From: Dokdonella_A sp049583635
GTDB lineage: Bacteria > Pseudomonadota > Gammaproteobacteria > Xanthomonadales > Rhodanobacteraceae
Length of the DNA: 64,000 nucleotides
Assembly (NCBI GenBank): GCA_049583635.1
Contig: JBAUWF010000090.1
Location: forward strand, 94,160-158,159
Direction: 5' to 3'
Shown: positions 1 to 7,276 of the stretch, in pieces
How the letters are laid out: each line of letters opens with the position of its first letter
How positions within the stretch are numbered: the stretch's first letter is position 1
Position numbers and translations under genes: made by a program
The notes under the pieces: model-generated
Told to the model about the DNA's origin: nothing
The model's database searches: none
What the model saw: the letters and a program-made list of their open reading frames with translations, nothing else

Positions 1-734
1 GCCTTCAATCCGGCCAGGCGCGCCTGCATGGTGGTCGGACCGTCGGGCCAGTCCCACACGAAAAAGCCGATCTTCGCCGCGGTCGCGGCGTCGAGCCGCT
101 GCCGCGCCATCGCGCCTGCAACTTTCGAACGCGCCCCGACGCTGCCACTTTTCGACTGGACATGTCCGGGTAGACGCCACACCAGTTCGCCCTGCAAAAT
201 GACGCGCGCAGGCGCATCCGCCAAAAGCTTCGGGATCGCGGCGATCAGGCTCGCCTTGGCGCTCCAGTCCTCGCCGCGCACGCCGTCTCCACGGCTGGTC
301 GCGCTCACGAGAAGCCCATCGAGATAAAGCAGGGTGACCGCCACTCCGTCGGCCTTGGGCTGCACCCAAAGGTCGCTATCGCCGCGTGTGCGCATCCAAT
401 CCACGACGGCGGCCGCGTCAGGCAACTTGTCGAGTCCGGTCTGCACGATCGGGCTCACGGTCGTGCCGCGCGCGTCGGCCAGCGCATTCGCCTTCGGTGC
501 GGCGACATGCGCAAAGCATGTGTGCCACTGCGCGAAGCGCGCGCGTGCCTGATCGTAGACTTCGTCGGGAATCGGCGAGCGCCCGTCGCGGTAATAGACG
601 CGATCCCATTCGGCGAGATGATCTGCGAGCGCTGCGAGCTCGCGCTGCGCGCGTTGCGGCGGGAAGTCGGGGCAGCCTTGCGCGAAGGCCGCCGCCGGGG
701 CGGCAGCGACTGCGATCAATAACCAGCGGATCAC
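1..734 (-). CDS. ligB: NAD-dependent DNA ligase LigB, N-terminal part (cut by window edge)
   Basis: Only the first ~244 codons are present; the rest lies left of the window. LigB seals nicks using NAD+. The adenylation motif KADG is at residues 127-130 in the context WVQPKADGVAVTL, followed by SRGDGVRGEDW and later VFVWDWPDGP-like text (FFVWDWPDGP), which match LigB rather than LigA. The N-terminal part has the LigB-type WDRVYYRDG and VYDQARARFAQW helical segment. The GTG start at 734 gives a hydrophobic leader (MIRWLLIAVAAAPAAAFAQ) that looks like a Sec signal peptide. The reading frame is open further upstream, so the start is not certain. Confidence 0.9.
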   Translation of the reverse strand, partial: MIRWLLIAVAAAPAAAFAQGCPDFPPQRAQRELAALADHLAEWDRVYYRDGRSPIPDEVYDQARARFAQWHTCFAHVAAPKANALADARGTTVSPIVQTGLDKLPDAAAVVDWMRTRGDSDLWVQPKADGVAVTLLYLDGLLVSATSRGDGVRGEDWSAKASLIAAIPKLLADAPARVILQGELVWRLPGHVQSKSGSVGARSKVAGAMARQRLDAATAAKIGFFVWDWPDGPTTMQARLAGLK

Positions 735-952
735 GACATGAACAACGCCCGCGCGCCGCCAATCACAATCACGCGCAGCCGGGCGGTGCTTGGTCGCGCT
801 CGACGTAAACAGTGGCGAATCCATGACGTCCTCGCGCGGCAAAGAACGTCAGCGTGACCATGAATCACGCGGTGCGGCATCCGTCAGATGCGTAAATTCG
901 TGTAGGAAGACGACGCAAACCCGGATTCGGCAGGACTTCGAGCAGCGCTCGA

Positions 953-2857
953 TCAGCCCCCCGACCTGCTCGCATCCCCGGCTTTTCTCTTGCCGGCTCC
1001 CTGTGCCTGCGTCTTCTTCGCCTTTTTGATAATCCCGTCGACCGCGCGTTGCGTCATCGGGTGATAACCGGGTTTGGCATGCGCGTAAACGGCTTCGGCA
1101 TAGGCAAGGCCGTCCGGTGTCTTGACGAACGCCTTGTACAACGGCAGGGTCAGATACAGGCGACCGATGCGCGTCATGTGTTCGGCGGCAGCCGTCCAGA
1201 CGTCCTTGTCGCCGGACGCGATCGCATGGCTGTACCAGCGCATGCCGATTTCGGCGTTCGGCGTGCCGGTCAGGTGTTTGGCCGCGTCGAGCGCCTTGAG
1301 CCGCGCAAGGTCGGTCTTGTCGGGCAACCCGTCGAGAAAATACATCCACTCCTGCGTGTTCCAATCTTTCGCGTCGAGTTTGCCGGCAGCGAGCGACCCG
1401 CCGAGAAATGCCGCACGCTGCTTGTCGATCGCGGCGAAGCGTGGCGAGTCGGGCAGCGGCGCATTGTCCGGAATGCCGGTGCCGCGCACCCAGTTGGTCA
1501 CCTCATCCCACGACACCTTGCCCGGGTATTTGTCAATCAGGTGCGCCTTGAGATAGTCGAGCATCTGACCGGTGGTGATGCTCTGGAACGCGAAGTGATC
1601 GAAGTAGTCGCGAAGGTACGCGTCGAACAGCGCGCGACCGTAGCGCGCTTCGAGGAAACGCAGGAACCACGAGCCCTTGGCATAGACGACGTCCGACAGC
1701 GCATCGTCGGCGCCGACCTTGCGCGGTTCGGGCAACAGGCGTTGCGCATTCTTCGGCATCCGCGCGATGGTCTTCTCGAGTGCGCGCGCCGACAGCAGCG
1801 CTTCCTCGTCGGCCAGCGTCCTGCCGTACAGGGCTTCGGTGATGCGTCCCTGCACATAAGTGGTGAATCCCTCGTTGAGCCAGATGTCGCGCCAGCTTGC
1901 CGCGGTCACGAGGTTGCCGGACCAGGAGTGCGCAAGTTCGTGCGAAATCACGCTGACCAGGCTTTTGTCGCCGGCGATGATGGTCGGCGTGGCAAAGGTC
2001 ATGTTCGGGTTTTCCATGCCGCCGAACGGAAACGACGGTGGCAGGACAAGAATGTCGTAACGACTCCAGCGGTACGGCCCGTAGAGCTTCTCGGCGGCCG
2101 CGATCATCTTCTCGGTATCCTCGAACTCGCGCGCGGCCTTGCCCACCACGGACGGCTCAGCATAGACCGCGCTGCGCGGTCCGGTTTCGCGCGCGACGAT
2201 GTCTCCGGCGGCAATCGCGAGCAGATACGACGGAATCGGTTTGTCCTGATGGAAACGGAAATCGCCGTCGAGCGGATGCTTGGCGTCGTTGATGGAGCTC
2301 ATCACGACACGCACATTCTTCGGCGCGGTGATACGCGCGTCGTAAGTGAAGCGAATCGCCGGCGAATCCTGCAGCGGCACCCATGAGCGCGCATGGATCG
2401 ATTCGGACTGCGAGAACATGAACGCCTGTTTGCCGTCCGCCGTCTGTGCCGGTGTCAACCATTGAAGACCGGATGCCTGTGGCGAGGTGATATAGGCGAT
2501 GCGCACTCTGGTCGGCCGCGCAGTCGCATTGATGGTGAGCTTGCTGCCGAGTTCCTTGTCGCGCTTGGCGAGCGTGAACTCGAGCGGCTTTGCCTGGTCG
2601 TTCGCGCCGAGCGCGCGCACCGACTGAATAGCGAGATCGCGCGTATCGAGGATCAGATCCGTCGCATCCTCGTCACGCCACTCCAGTGTCAGCGTGGCGT
2701 CGCCGTGCAGCTGGCGCCGGGCGAAGTCGATCGCGAGATCGAGATCGACGTGCCGGACGCTGACCCTGCCCGGTTCGGCATACGAATGCGGATCGGCGGC
2801 CGGCGCGGTGACCGGCAAGGCCAGCGCGGCGACAGCCATCGGAGCAAGCAAGCGCAT
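953..2857 (-). CDS. M1 family zinc aminopeptidase (leukotriene A4 hydrolase-like)
   Basis: A 634-residue exported zinc peptidase that removes N-terminal residues from peptides. The zinc site is His306-Glu307-x-x-His310 with Glu329, eighteen residues after the second His (HELAH ... NEGF). The substrate motif GGMEN precedes it. A signal peptide (MRLLAPMAVAALALPVTAPA) points to the periplasm. The N-terminal beta domain and C-terminal helical domain (about residues 480-620) follow the LTA4H/aminopeptidase arrangement. The ATG at 2857 is preceded by a GAGGAG ribosome site. The open frame runs on to 3511 but that extension is not protein-like. The gene stands alone, divergent from the small membrane protein at 3033. 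Confidence 0.92.
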   Translation of the reverse strand: MRLLAPMAVAALALPVTAPAADPHSYAEPGRVSVRHVDLDLAIDFARRQLHGDATLTLEWRDEDATDLILDTRDLAIQSVRALGANDQAKPLEFTLAKRDKELGSKLTINATARPTRVRIAYITSPQASGLQWLTPAQTADGKQAFMFSQSESIHARSWVPLQDSPAIRFTYDARITAPKNVRVVMSSINDAKHPLDGDFRFHQDKPIPSYLLAIAAGDIVARETGPRSAVYAEPSVVGKAAREFEDTEKMIAAAEKLYGPYRWSRYDILVLPPSFPFGGMENPNMTFATPTIIAGDKSLVSVISHELAHSWSGNLVTAASWRDIWLNEGFTTYVQGRITEALYGRTLADEEALLSARALEKTIARMPKNAQRLLPEPRKVGADDALSDVVYAKGSWFLRFLEARYGRALFDAYLRDYFDHFAFQSITTGQMLDYLKAHLIDKYPGKVSWDEVTNWVRGTGIPDNAPLPDSPRFAAIDKQRAAFLGGSLAAGKLDAKDWNTQEWMYFLDGLPDKTDLARLKALDAAKHLTGTPNAEIGMRWYSHAIASGDKDVWTAAAEHMTRIGRLYLTLPLYKAFVKTPDGLAYAEAVYAHAKPGYHPMTQRAVDGIIKKAKKTQAQGAGKRKAGDASRSGG

Positions 2858-3032
2858 TGACGATCTCCTCGAAACAAACGACAAGTATCGCATCGTCGCC
2901 GCTGCTGGCATCCGTGACGCAGGATCGACGATGAAGACGGCACCGCGGATGCCCCTTTTCACCGCGGCGCCGAATCCCCATATCCTGCAAACCGGCATTG
3001 CCGCGAGTCTGATCTTTCTCTTCGAGACCACC

Positions 3033-3233
3033 ATGCTGACTTTCCTGTTGTGGATTCTGCTGCTCATCGTGTGCTGGCCCATCGCACTGCTTGCGCTCGT
3101 GCTGTATCCGATCGTGTGGTTGCTGCTGCTCCCGTTCCGCTTGGTCGGCATCGCGTTCGAAGGCGTGTTTTCGTTCCTGCGTGCACTCGTCATGTTGCCG
3201 GCGCGCGTGCTCGGCGGCCGCACGCGTGTCTGA
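3033..3233 (+). CDS. Small hydrophobic membrane protein, unknown function
   Basis: A 66-residue protein starting MLTFLLWILLLIVCWPIALL. It consists almost entirely of one long hydrophobic stretch that could form two short membrane passes (residues 2-25 and 28-42), ending in the basic tail ARVLGGRTRV. Its stop overlaps the GTG start of the DUF938 methyltransferase by 8 bp, so the two are probably translated together. I recognise no family. Support is its composition, the basic cytoplasmic end and the tight coupling. Confidence 0.6.
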   Translation: MLTFLLWILLLIVCWPIALLALVLYPIVWLLLLPFRLVGIAFEGVFSFLRALVMLPARVLGGRTRV

Positions 3234-3846
3234 TCGCGCGACCGGGCACAAGCCGGTTTCCGCTGCCTGCGAGCGCAATCGTGAACCGATACTTGCGGTG
3301 TTGCGCCGGCATTTCGCCGACCGCGCCCGCGTGCTCGAAATCGGCAGCGGCACTGGACAGCACGCGGTGCACTTCGCCGCGGCGCTGCCGAAACTCCAAT
3401 GGCAGACATCGGATCGCGCCGAAAACCTGCCGGGCGTTCGCGCCTGGCTGGACGATGCTGCATTGTTGAACACACCAGCCCCGCTGACGCTCGATGTCGC
3501 GGGAGGACCATGGCCGGCGACCCGCTACGATGCCGTGTTCAGCGCCAACACGTTGCACATCATGAGCTGGCCCGAAGTCGCGGCGTTGTTTGACGCATTG
3601 CCCGAGGTGACGACTGCCGACGCGAAACTGACAATCTACGGACCGTTCAATTACGACGGTCGCTTCACCAGCCCGAGCAATGCCGCGTTCGATGCCTCGC
3701 TGCGCGCACAGTTGCCGCATATGGGAATCCGCGACTTCGAATCGGTCGACCGGCTCGCTGCAGCCCGCGGATTCGAACTCGTAGAGGATATCGCGATGCC
3801 GGCCAACAACCGCTGTGTCTTCTGGCAACGGCGGCTCAGCGCGTAA
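3226..3846 (+). CDS. DUF938 family SAM-dependent methyltransferase
   Basis: A 206-residue class I methyltransferase-fold protein. The SAM-binding motif is VLEIGSGTGQHAVHFA near residues 38-53, followed by the DUF938 landmarks DAVFSANTLHIMSW and YGPFNYDGRFTSPSNAAFD. The usual DUF938 N-terminus (ACERNREPIL) is present. The GTG at 3226 gives the family length of about 200 residues; the frame is open further upstream only because it overlaps the preceding gene. Substrate is unknown for the family. Its 3' end overlaps the convergent oxygenase gene by 11 bp. Confidence 0.88.
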   Translation: MSDRATGHKPVSAACERNREPILAVLRRHFADRARVLEIGSGTGQHAVHFAAALPKLQWQTSDRAENLPGVRAWLDDAALLNTPAPLTLDVAGGPWPATRYDAVFSANTLHIMSWPEVAALFDALPEVTTADAKLTIYGPFNYDGRFTSPSNAAFDASLRAQLPHMGIRDFESVDRLAAARGFELVEDIAMPANNRCVFWQRRLSA

Positions 3847-4513
3847 ACGTCGGCGGCTCGTTGCCTTCGAGCCGGAACGCACAATTGAACGCAACCGTGA
3901 TGCGCTCGCCCTCGCCGTAGAACGGCAGCACCGTGTGCAGGATCCAGGACGGGAACAGCACCAGCTGACCGGCCTGAAGGTTGAGCGACAGGTTGCCGAT
4001 GCCGAACGGCTTCTGGATGAATTCCGAGCCGGCATCGACGTACATGCCACCCGCTGTGTGCGGATGGATGAAGGTCAGCGTGCCGCTTTCGGGTTGATCC
4101 GCATCGTGCTCACCGGAACTCACGCAGTAAACGCCTGACCACGTTGCCAGCGGATGATTGTGTACGCCGAAAAATCCGCCACGGCGCGTCACGTGAAACC
4201 ACGCGTCGGTGTTGACACGCAGCCGCGCGCGCGTCGCCACATCGTAGCGATTGAGTTGCGTGACGAGATCGATGACACGCGACAGGCAGAATTCGCGCAG
4301 TTCCCCAATCTCGGGCTCGGGCCACGAAAACAGATGAAAGTGGCTTTCGAACAGTTGCTTGTTGCGCACCGTGTACGGCCCCGGGTTCGCGTAGCGCGCC
4401 CCTTCGCTTTCGCGCGCAACAAACAGCTTGCGCAACGCATCGTTCATGCGTTGCGGATCCGGATGCTGGTCATAGGCGAAGGCCAGCGCGAACATCGGGT
4501 TGATACGGAGCAT
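3836..4513 (-). CDS. Putative 2-oxoglutarate/Fe(II) oxygenase (TIGR02466/PF13759 type)
   Basis: A 225-residue protein with the double-stranded beta-helix signature of this oxygenase group: iron-ligand region GVHNHPLATWSGVYCV, distal histidine in FPSWILHTVLPF, and the arginine in ERITVAFN that would hold 2-oxoglutarate. Family members are often annotated only as hypothetical; several sit in phage or oxygenase clusters, and the substrate is not known. ATG at 4513 begins MLRINPMFALAFAYDQH. It is divergent from dusB and its 3' end overlaps the DUF938 gene by 11 bp, a convergent overlap. Confidence 0.82.
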   Translation of the reverse strand: MLRINPMFALAFAYDQHPDPQRMNDALRKLFVARESEGARYANPGPYTVRNKQLFESHFHLFSWPEPEIGELREFCLSRVIDLVTQLNRYDVATRARLRVNTDAWFHVTRRGGFFGVHNHPLATWSGVYCVSSGEHDADQPESGTLTFIHPHTAGGMYVDAGSEFIQKPFGIGNLSLNLQAGQLVLFPSWILHTVLPFYGEGERITVAFNCAFRLEGNEPPTFTR

Positions 4514-4681
4514 GGTTTCGCTGACGGCGCAGGAACAGTTGTCCTAATGTAACCGCGCGGACGTCTTACGGCGAATCATGCCGTTTGCGTCCACGTGCTC
4601 ACCACGCACGATCCTCGCTAGGTCGATGGGGGCAGGTACATTCTGTTTGCCGGTTGGTCGTACCGCACACGCCCGCTACCG

Positions 4682-4687
4682 TAAAAT
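4682..4687 (+). promoter_or_regulatory. Putative -10 element (TAAAAT) placing the dusB transcript start at its ATG
   Basis: TAAAAT ends 6 bases before the dusB ATG at 4694. Transcription would then begin at about the A of the start codon. No Shine-Dalgarno sequence lies between them. No convincing -35 hexamer is present at normal spacing (TTGGTC at 4654 is 22 bases away). Confidence 0.35.
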
Positions 4688-4693
4688 ACGCCG

Positions 4694-5683
4694 ATGCGAA
4701 TAGGCCCCTACCTTATCGATCCGCCCGTCGTGCTCGCGCCGATGGCCGGCGTCACCGACAAGCCGTTCCGGCAGTTGTGCAAGCGCCTTGACGCCGGCGT
4801 GGCGATGTCCGAGATGACCGCGTCCGATCCGCGCCTGTGGACCACGCGCAAGTCGCTGCTGCGCGTGGATCACAAGGGCGAACCCGATCCGGTCGGCGTG
4901 CAGATTGCCGGCACCGATCCCATGGCGCTGGCCGAGGCCGCGCGCCACAACGTCGATCTTGGTGCGCAGATCATCGACATCAACATGGGGTGCCCGGCGA
5001 AGAAGGTCTGCAATGTGTTTGCCGGCAGCGCGTTGCTGAAGGACGAGGCGCTCGTCGCGCGCATCCTCGCGGCGGTCGTCGGCGCGGTCCCGGTGCCGGT
5101 CACGCTGAAGGTCCGCACGGGCTGGGATCGCGCCAATCGCAATGGCGTTTCGATCGCGCATATCGCCGAGGATTGCGGCATTGCCGCGCTGGCCGTGCAC
5201 GGCCGCACGCGCGCCGACCTCTACGGCGGCGACGCTGAATACGACACGATCGCCGCGATCAGATCCGAAGTGCGCATTCCGATCCTCGCCAATGGCGATA
5301 TCGACTCGCCGCAAAAGGCAAGACGCGTACTCGACTACACCGGCGCCGACGCCGTGATGATCGGCCGCGCCGCGCAGGGGCGGCCATGGATCTTCCGCGA
5401 GATTGCCCATTTCCTCGAAACCGGCGAATTGCTCGATCCGCCGAGTGCCGCGGAGGTCGGAGCAATCCTGATCGGACATCTCGAAGCCTTGTACGCTTTT
5501 TATGGCGAAATCCACGGTGTGCGTATCGCGCGCAAACACCTCGGTTGGTATGCGAAAGATCGCCCGGAGAACGTCGCGTTTCGTGCGGTGGTCAACCGGG
5601 CTGAAACGGCGCGCGAGCAGGTGCGGTTGACGCGCGACTATTTCGACCGACTTCAAGGTCCGGCTGCAAGTCTCGCTGCCTGA
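4694..5683 (+). CDS. dusB: tRNA-dihydrouridine synthase DusB
   Basis: A 329-residue FMN enzyme that reduces uridines in the tRNA D-loop (U17 in E. coli). It begins with the Dus TIM-barrel start VVLAPMAGVTDKPFRQLC. The catalytic cysteine is Cys100 in NMGCPAKKVC. Other family marks are LKVRTGWD, AVHGRTR, ANGDI and VMIGRAAQGRPWIF. The C-terminal helical tRNA-binding domain (about residues 245-320) contains RIARKHLGWY. Length and motifs match DusB rather than DusA or DusC. No fis gene follows, unlike the enterobacterial dusB-fis operon; trpS converges instead. The start lacks a Shine-Dalgarno site. Confidence 0.95.
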   Translation: MRIGPYLIDPPVVLAPMAGVTDKPFRQLCKRLDAGVAMSEMTASDPRLWTTRKSLLRVDHKGEPDPVGVQIAGTDPMALAEAARHNVDLGAQIIDINMGCPAKKVCNVFAGSALLKDEALVARILAAVVGAVPVPVTLKVRTGWDRANRNGVSIAHIAEDCGIAALAVHGRTRADLYGGDAEYDTIAAIRSEVRIPILANGDIDSPQKARRVLDYTGADAVMIGRAAQGRPWIFREIAHFLETGELLDPPSAAEVGAILIGHLEALYAFYGEIHGVRIARKHLGWYAKDRPENVAFRAVVNRAETAREQVRLTRDYFDRLQGPAASLAA

Positions 5684-5712
5684 ATCGTGTGCGTTCCGGC
5701 GGGCGGCAACGC

Positions 5713-7065
5713 TCAGGATTCACGCTGCAGCTTCAGTACGGCAAGCGCCTGCCGAATGCGATCGATATTCGCAGCAACCGTCGCGATGTCGGCACCCCGT
5801 TCGTCGTGAAGCACCGGCTGGCCGCTGGCATCGACACCATCGGTCGCCGTCGCGATGCCCTGCTCAATCAAGCGCGCAATGTGCTGTGCACCTTTCTTCG
5901 GTGAATCGAAGCCGCGACTCTGCAACAACACATCGCCGTCGCCGTCCACCAGCTTGAAATGGAACAGGCCATCGGTTTCGCGATAGCTGATGAAACGGGG
6001 CGACTTTGTCGCAGGCAGTACGGCGTTTGCGGAGCGCGAGTGCCGTCGCTCCGATGAGGTGCCGGAAAGGCCGCGCAGACCGACCGCTTCGCGCAGCGTG
6101 TCCATCAGCGGTCTTGCGCGCGTGCGCGCGTTGGCGGCGCCGGCGCGCAGAACATCCTCGATTTCGTCCGGCTTTGAGATCAGCGCATCGTAGCGCTCGC
6201 GTGGCTCGGCGAGTTCCGCATCAAGTCGTTCGAACACGGCCTGCTTGGCATCGCCCCAGGCGATGCCATCGGCAAATGCACGGCGCATGCGTTCGGCCTC
6301 GTCCGCATCGGCAAACGCCTGGTAGATCGCGAACAGGTTGGAATGGTCCGGATCCTTTGGTTCGCCGGGTTCGCGCGAATCGGTCACGATACCGAGGATC
6401 GCTTTTTTCAGCGCGCTTGGCGGCAGCCACAGGTCGATTGCATTGTTGTAGCTCTTGGACATCTTGCGACCATCCGTGCCCGGCAGCGTCGCGACATGCG
6501 CGTCGATCCTGGCCTCGGGCAGCACGAAATAGTCGTGGCCATAGATGTGATTGAAGCGCTGTGCAATGTCGCGCGCCATCTCGATGTGCTGCACCTGGTC
6601 GCGCCCGACCGGCACCTCATGCGCATTGAACAGCAGGATATCCGCGGCCATCAGCACCGGGTACAGGTACAGGCCCGCACTGATGCCGGCGTCGGCATCG
6701 CCGCCCGCATTGGCGTCGACCGCGGCCTTGTACGCGTGCGCGCGATTGAGCAGTCCCTTGGCGGTAACGCAGGTCAGCAGCCAGGTCAGCTCGGGAATCT
6801 CGGGAATGTCGGACTGGCGATAAAACAGCACGCGCGCGGGATCGAGACCGAGTGCGAGCCAGCTTGCGGCGATCTCCAGCGTCGAGCGCTGCACGCGCGC
6901 CGGATCGTCGCATTTGACCAGCGCATGGTAGTCGGCCAGGAAATAGAACGACTCGACATCGTCGCGCCGGCTCGCCGCGATCGCCGGGCGGATCGCGCCG
7001 ACATAGTTGCCGAGGTGCGGTGTGCCGGTGGTCGTGATGCCGGTGAGATGGCGTCGGGTCTGCAT
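5713..7065 (-). CDS. trpS: Tryptophan--tRNA ligase with C-terminal extension
   Basis: A 450-residue class I aminoacyl-tRNA synthetase that charges tRNA-Trp. The HIGH-equivalent is TPHLGNYVG near residues 13-21, and KMSKS is present at about residue 200 (GRKMSKSYNN). The catalytic body ends near residue 335 (TLREAVGL). A Ser/Arg-rich linker and a ~100-residue extra domain follow (FISYRETDGLFHFKLVDGDG...), resembling the YegP/DUF1508 fold by its FxFKLxxxxGxVLLxS pattern. Long TrpS proteins of similar size occur in other gammaproteobacteria. ATG at 7065 starts MQTRRHLTGITTTG; the upstream ORF extension is not conserved-looking. Confidence 0.94.
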   Translation of the reverse strand: MQTRRHLTGITTTGTPHLGNYVGAIRPAIAASRRDDVESFYFLADYHALVKCDDPARVQRSTLEIAASWLALGLDPARVLFYRQSDIPEIPELTWLLTCVTAKGLLNRAHAYKAAVDANAGGDADAGISAGLYLYPVLMAADILLFNAHEVPVGRDQVQHIEMARDIAQRFNHIYGHDYFVLPEARIDAHVATLPGTDGRKMSKSYNNAIDLWLPPSALKKAILGIVTDSREPGEPKDPDHSNLFAIYQAFADADEAERMRRAFADGIAWGDAKQAVFERLDAELAEPRERYDALISKPDEIEDVLRAGAANARTRARPLMDTLREAVGLRGLSGTSSERRHSRSANAVLPATKSPRFISYRETDGLFHFKLVDGDGDVLLQSRGFDSPKKGAQHIARLIEQGIATATDGVDASGQPVLHDERGADIATVAANIDRIRQALAVLKLQRES

Positions 7066-7276
7066 GGTGCTGTCGGAATGAAACGGGCCGCACAAGGGTG
7101 GCGCCTGGCGCGGCGTTGGGCAAGCCCTACGGCGCAATTCCACCAGACGACGGATGGCACTGCGCCTTCAGGCTTAGGTCGCCTTGCGCTGGTCGCGAGC
7201 ATTTGTGGCTGTCATAAAGCGCAGCTTGCGCCGCACCGCAGGGGGCGGCACGTCCTGATCAACAAGGGGAAAGCCG

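Noticed and set aside
735..952. Possible small gene between ligB and the M1 aminopeptidase
   Set aside because: The short frames lack ribosome sites and protein-like composition; I see no gene or clear regulatory element.
1049..2386. 445-codon plus-strand open frame opposite the M1 aminopeptidase
   Set aside because: It is an antisense shadow in GC-rich DNA: no motif, no ribosome site, and the minus-strand frame carries the zinc signature.
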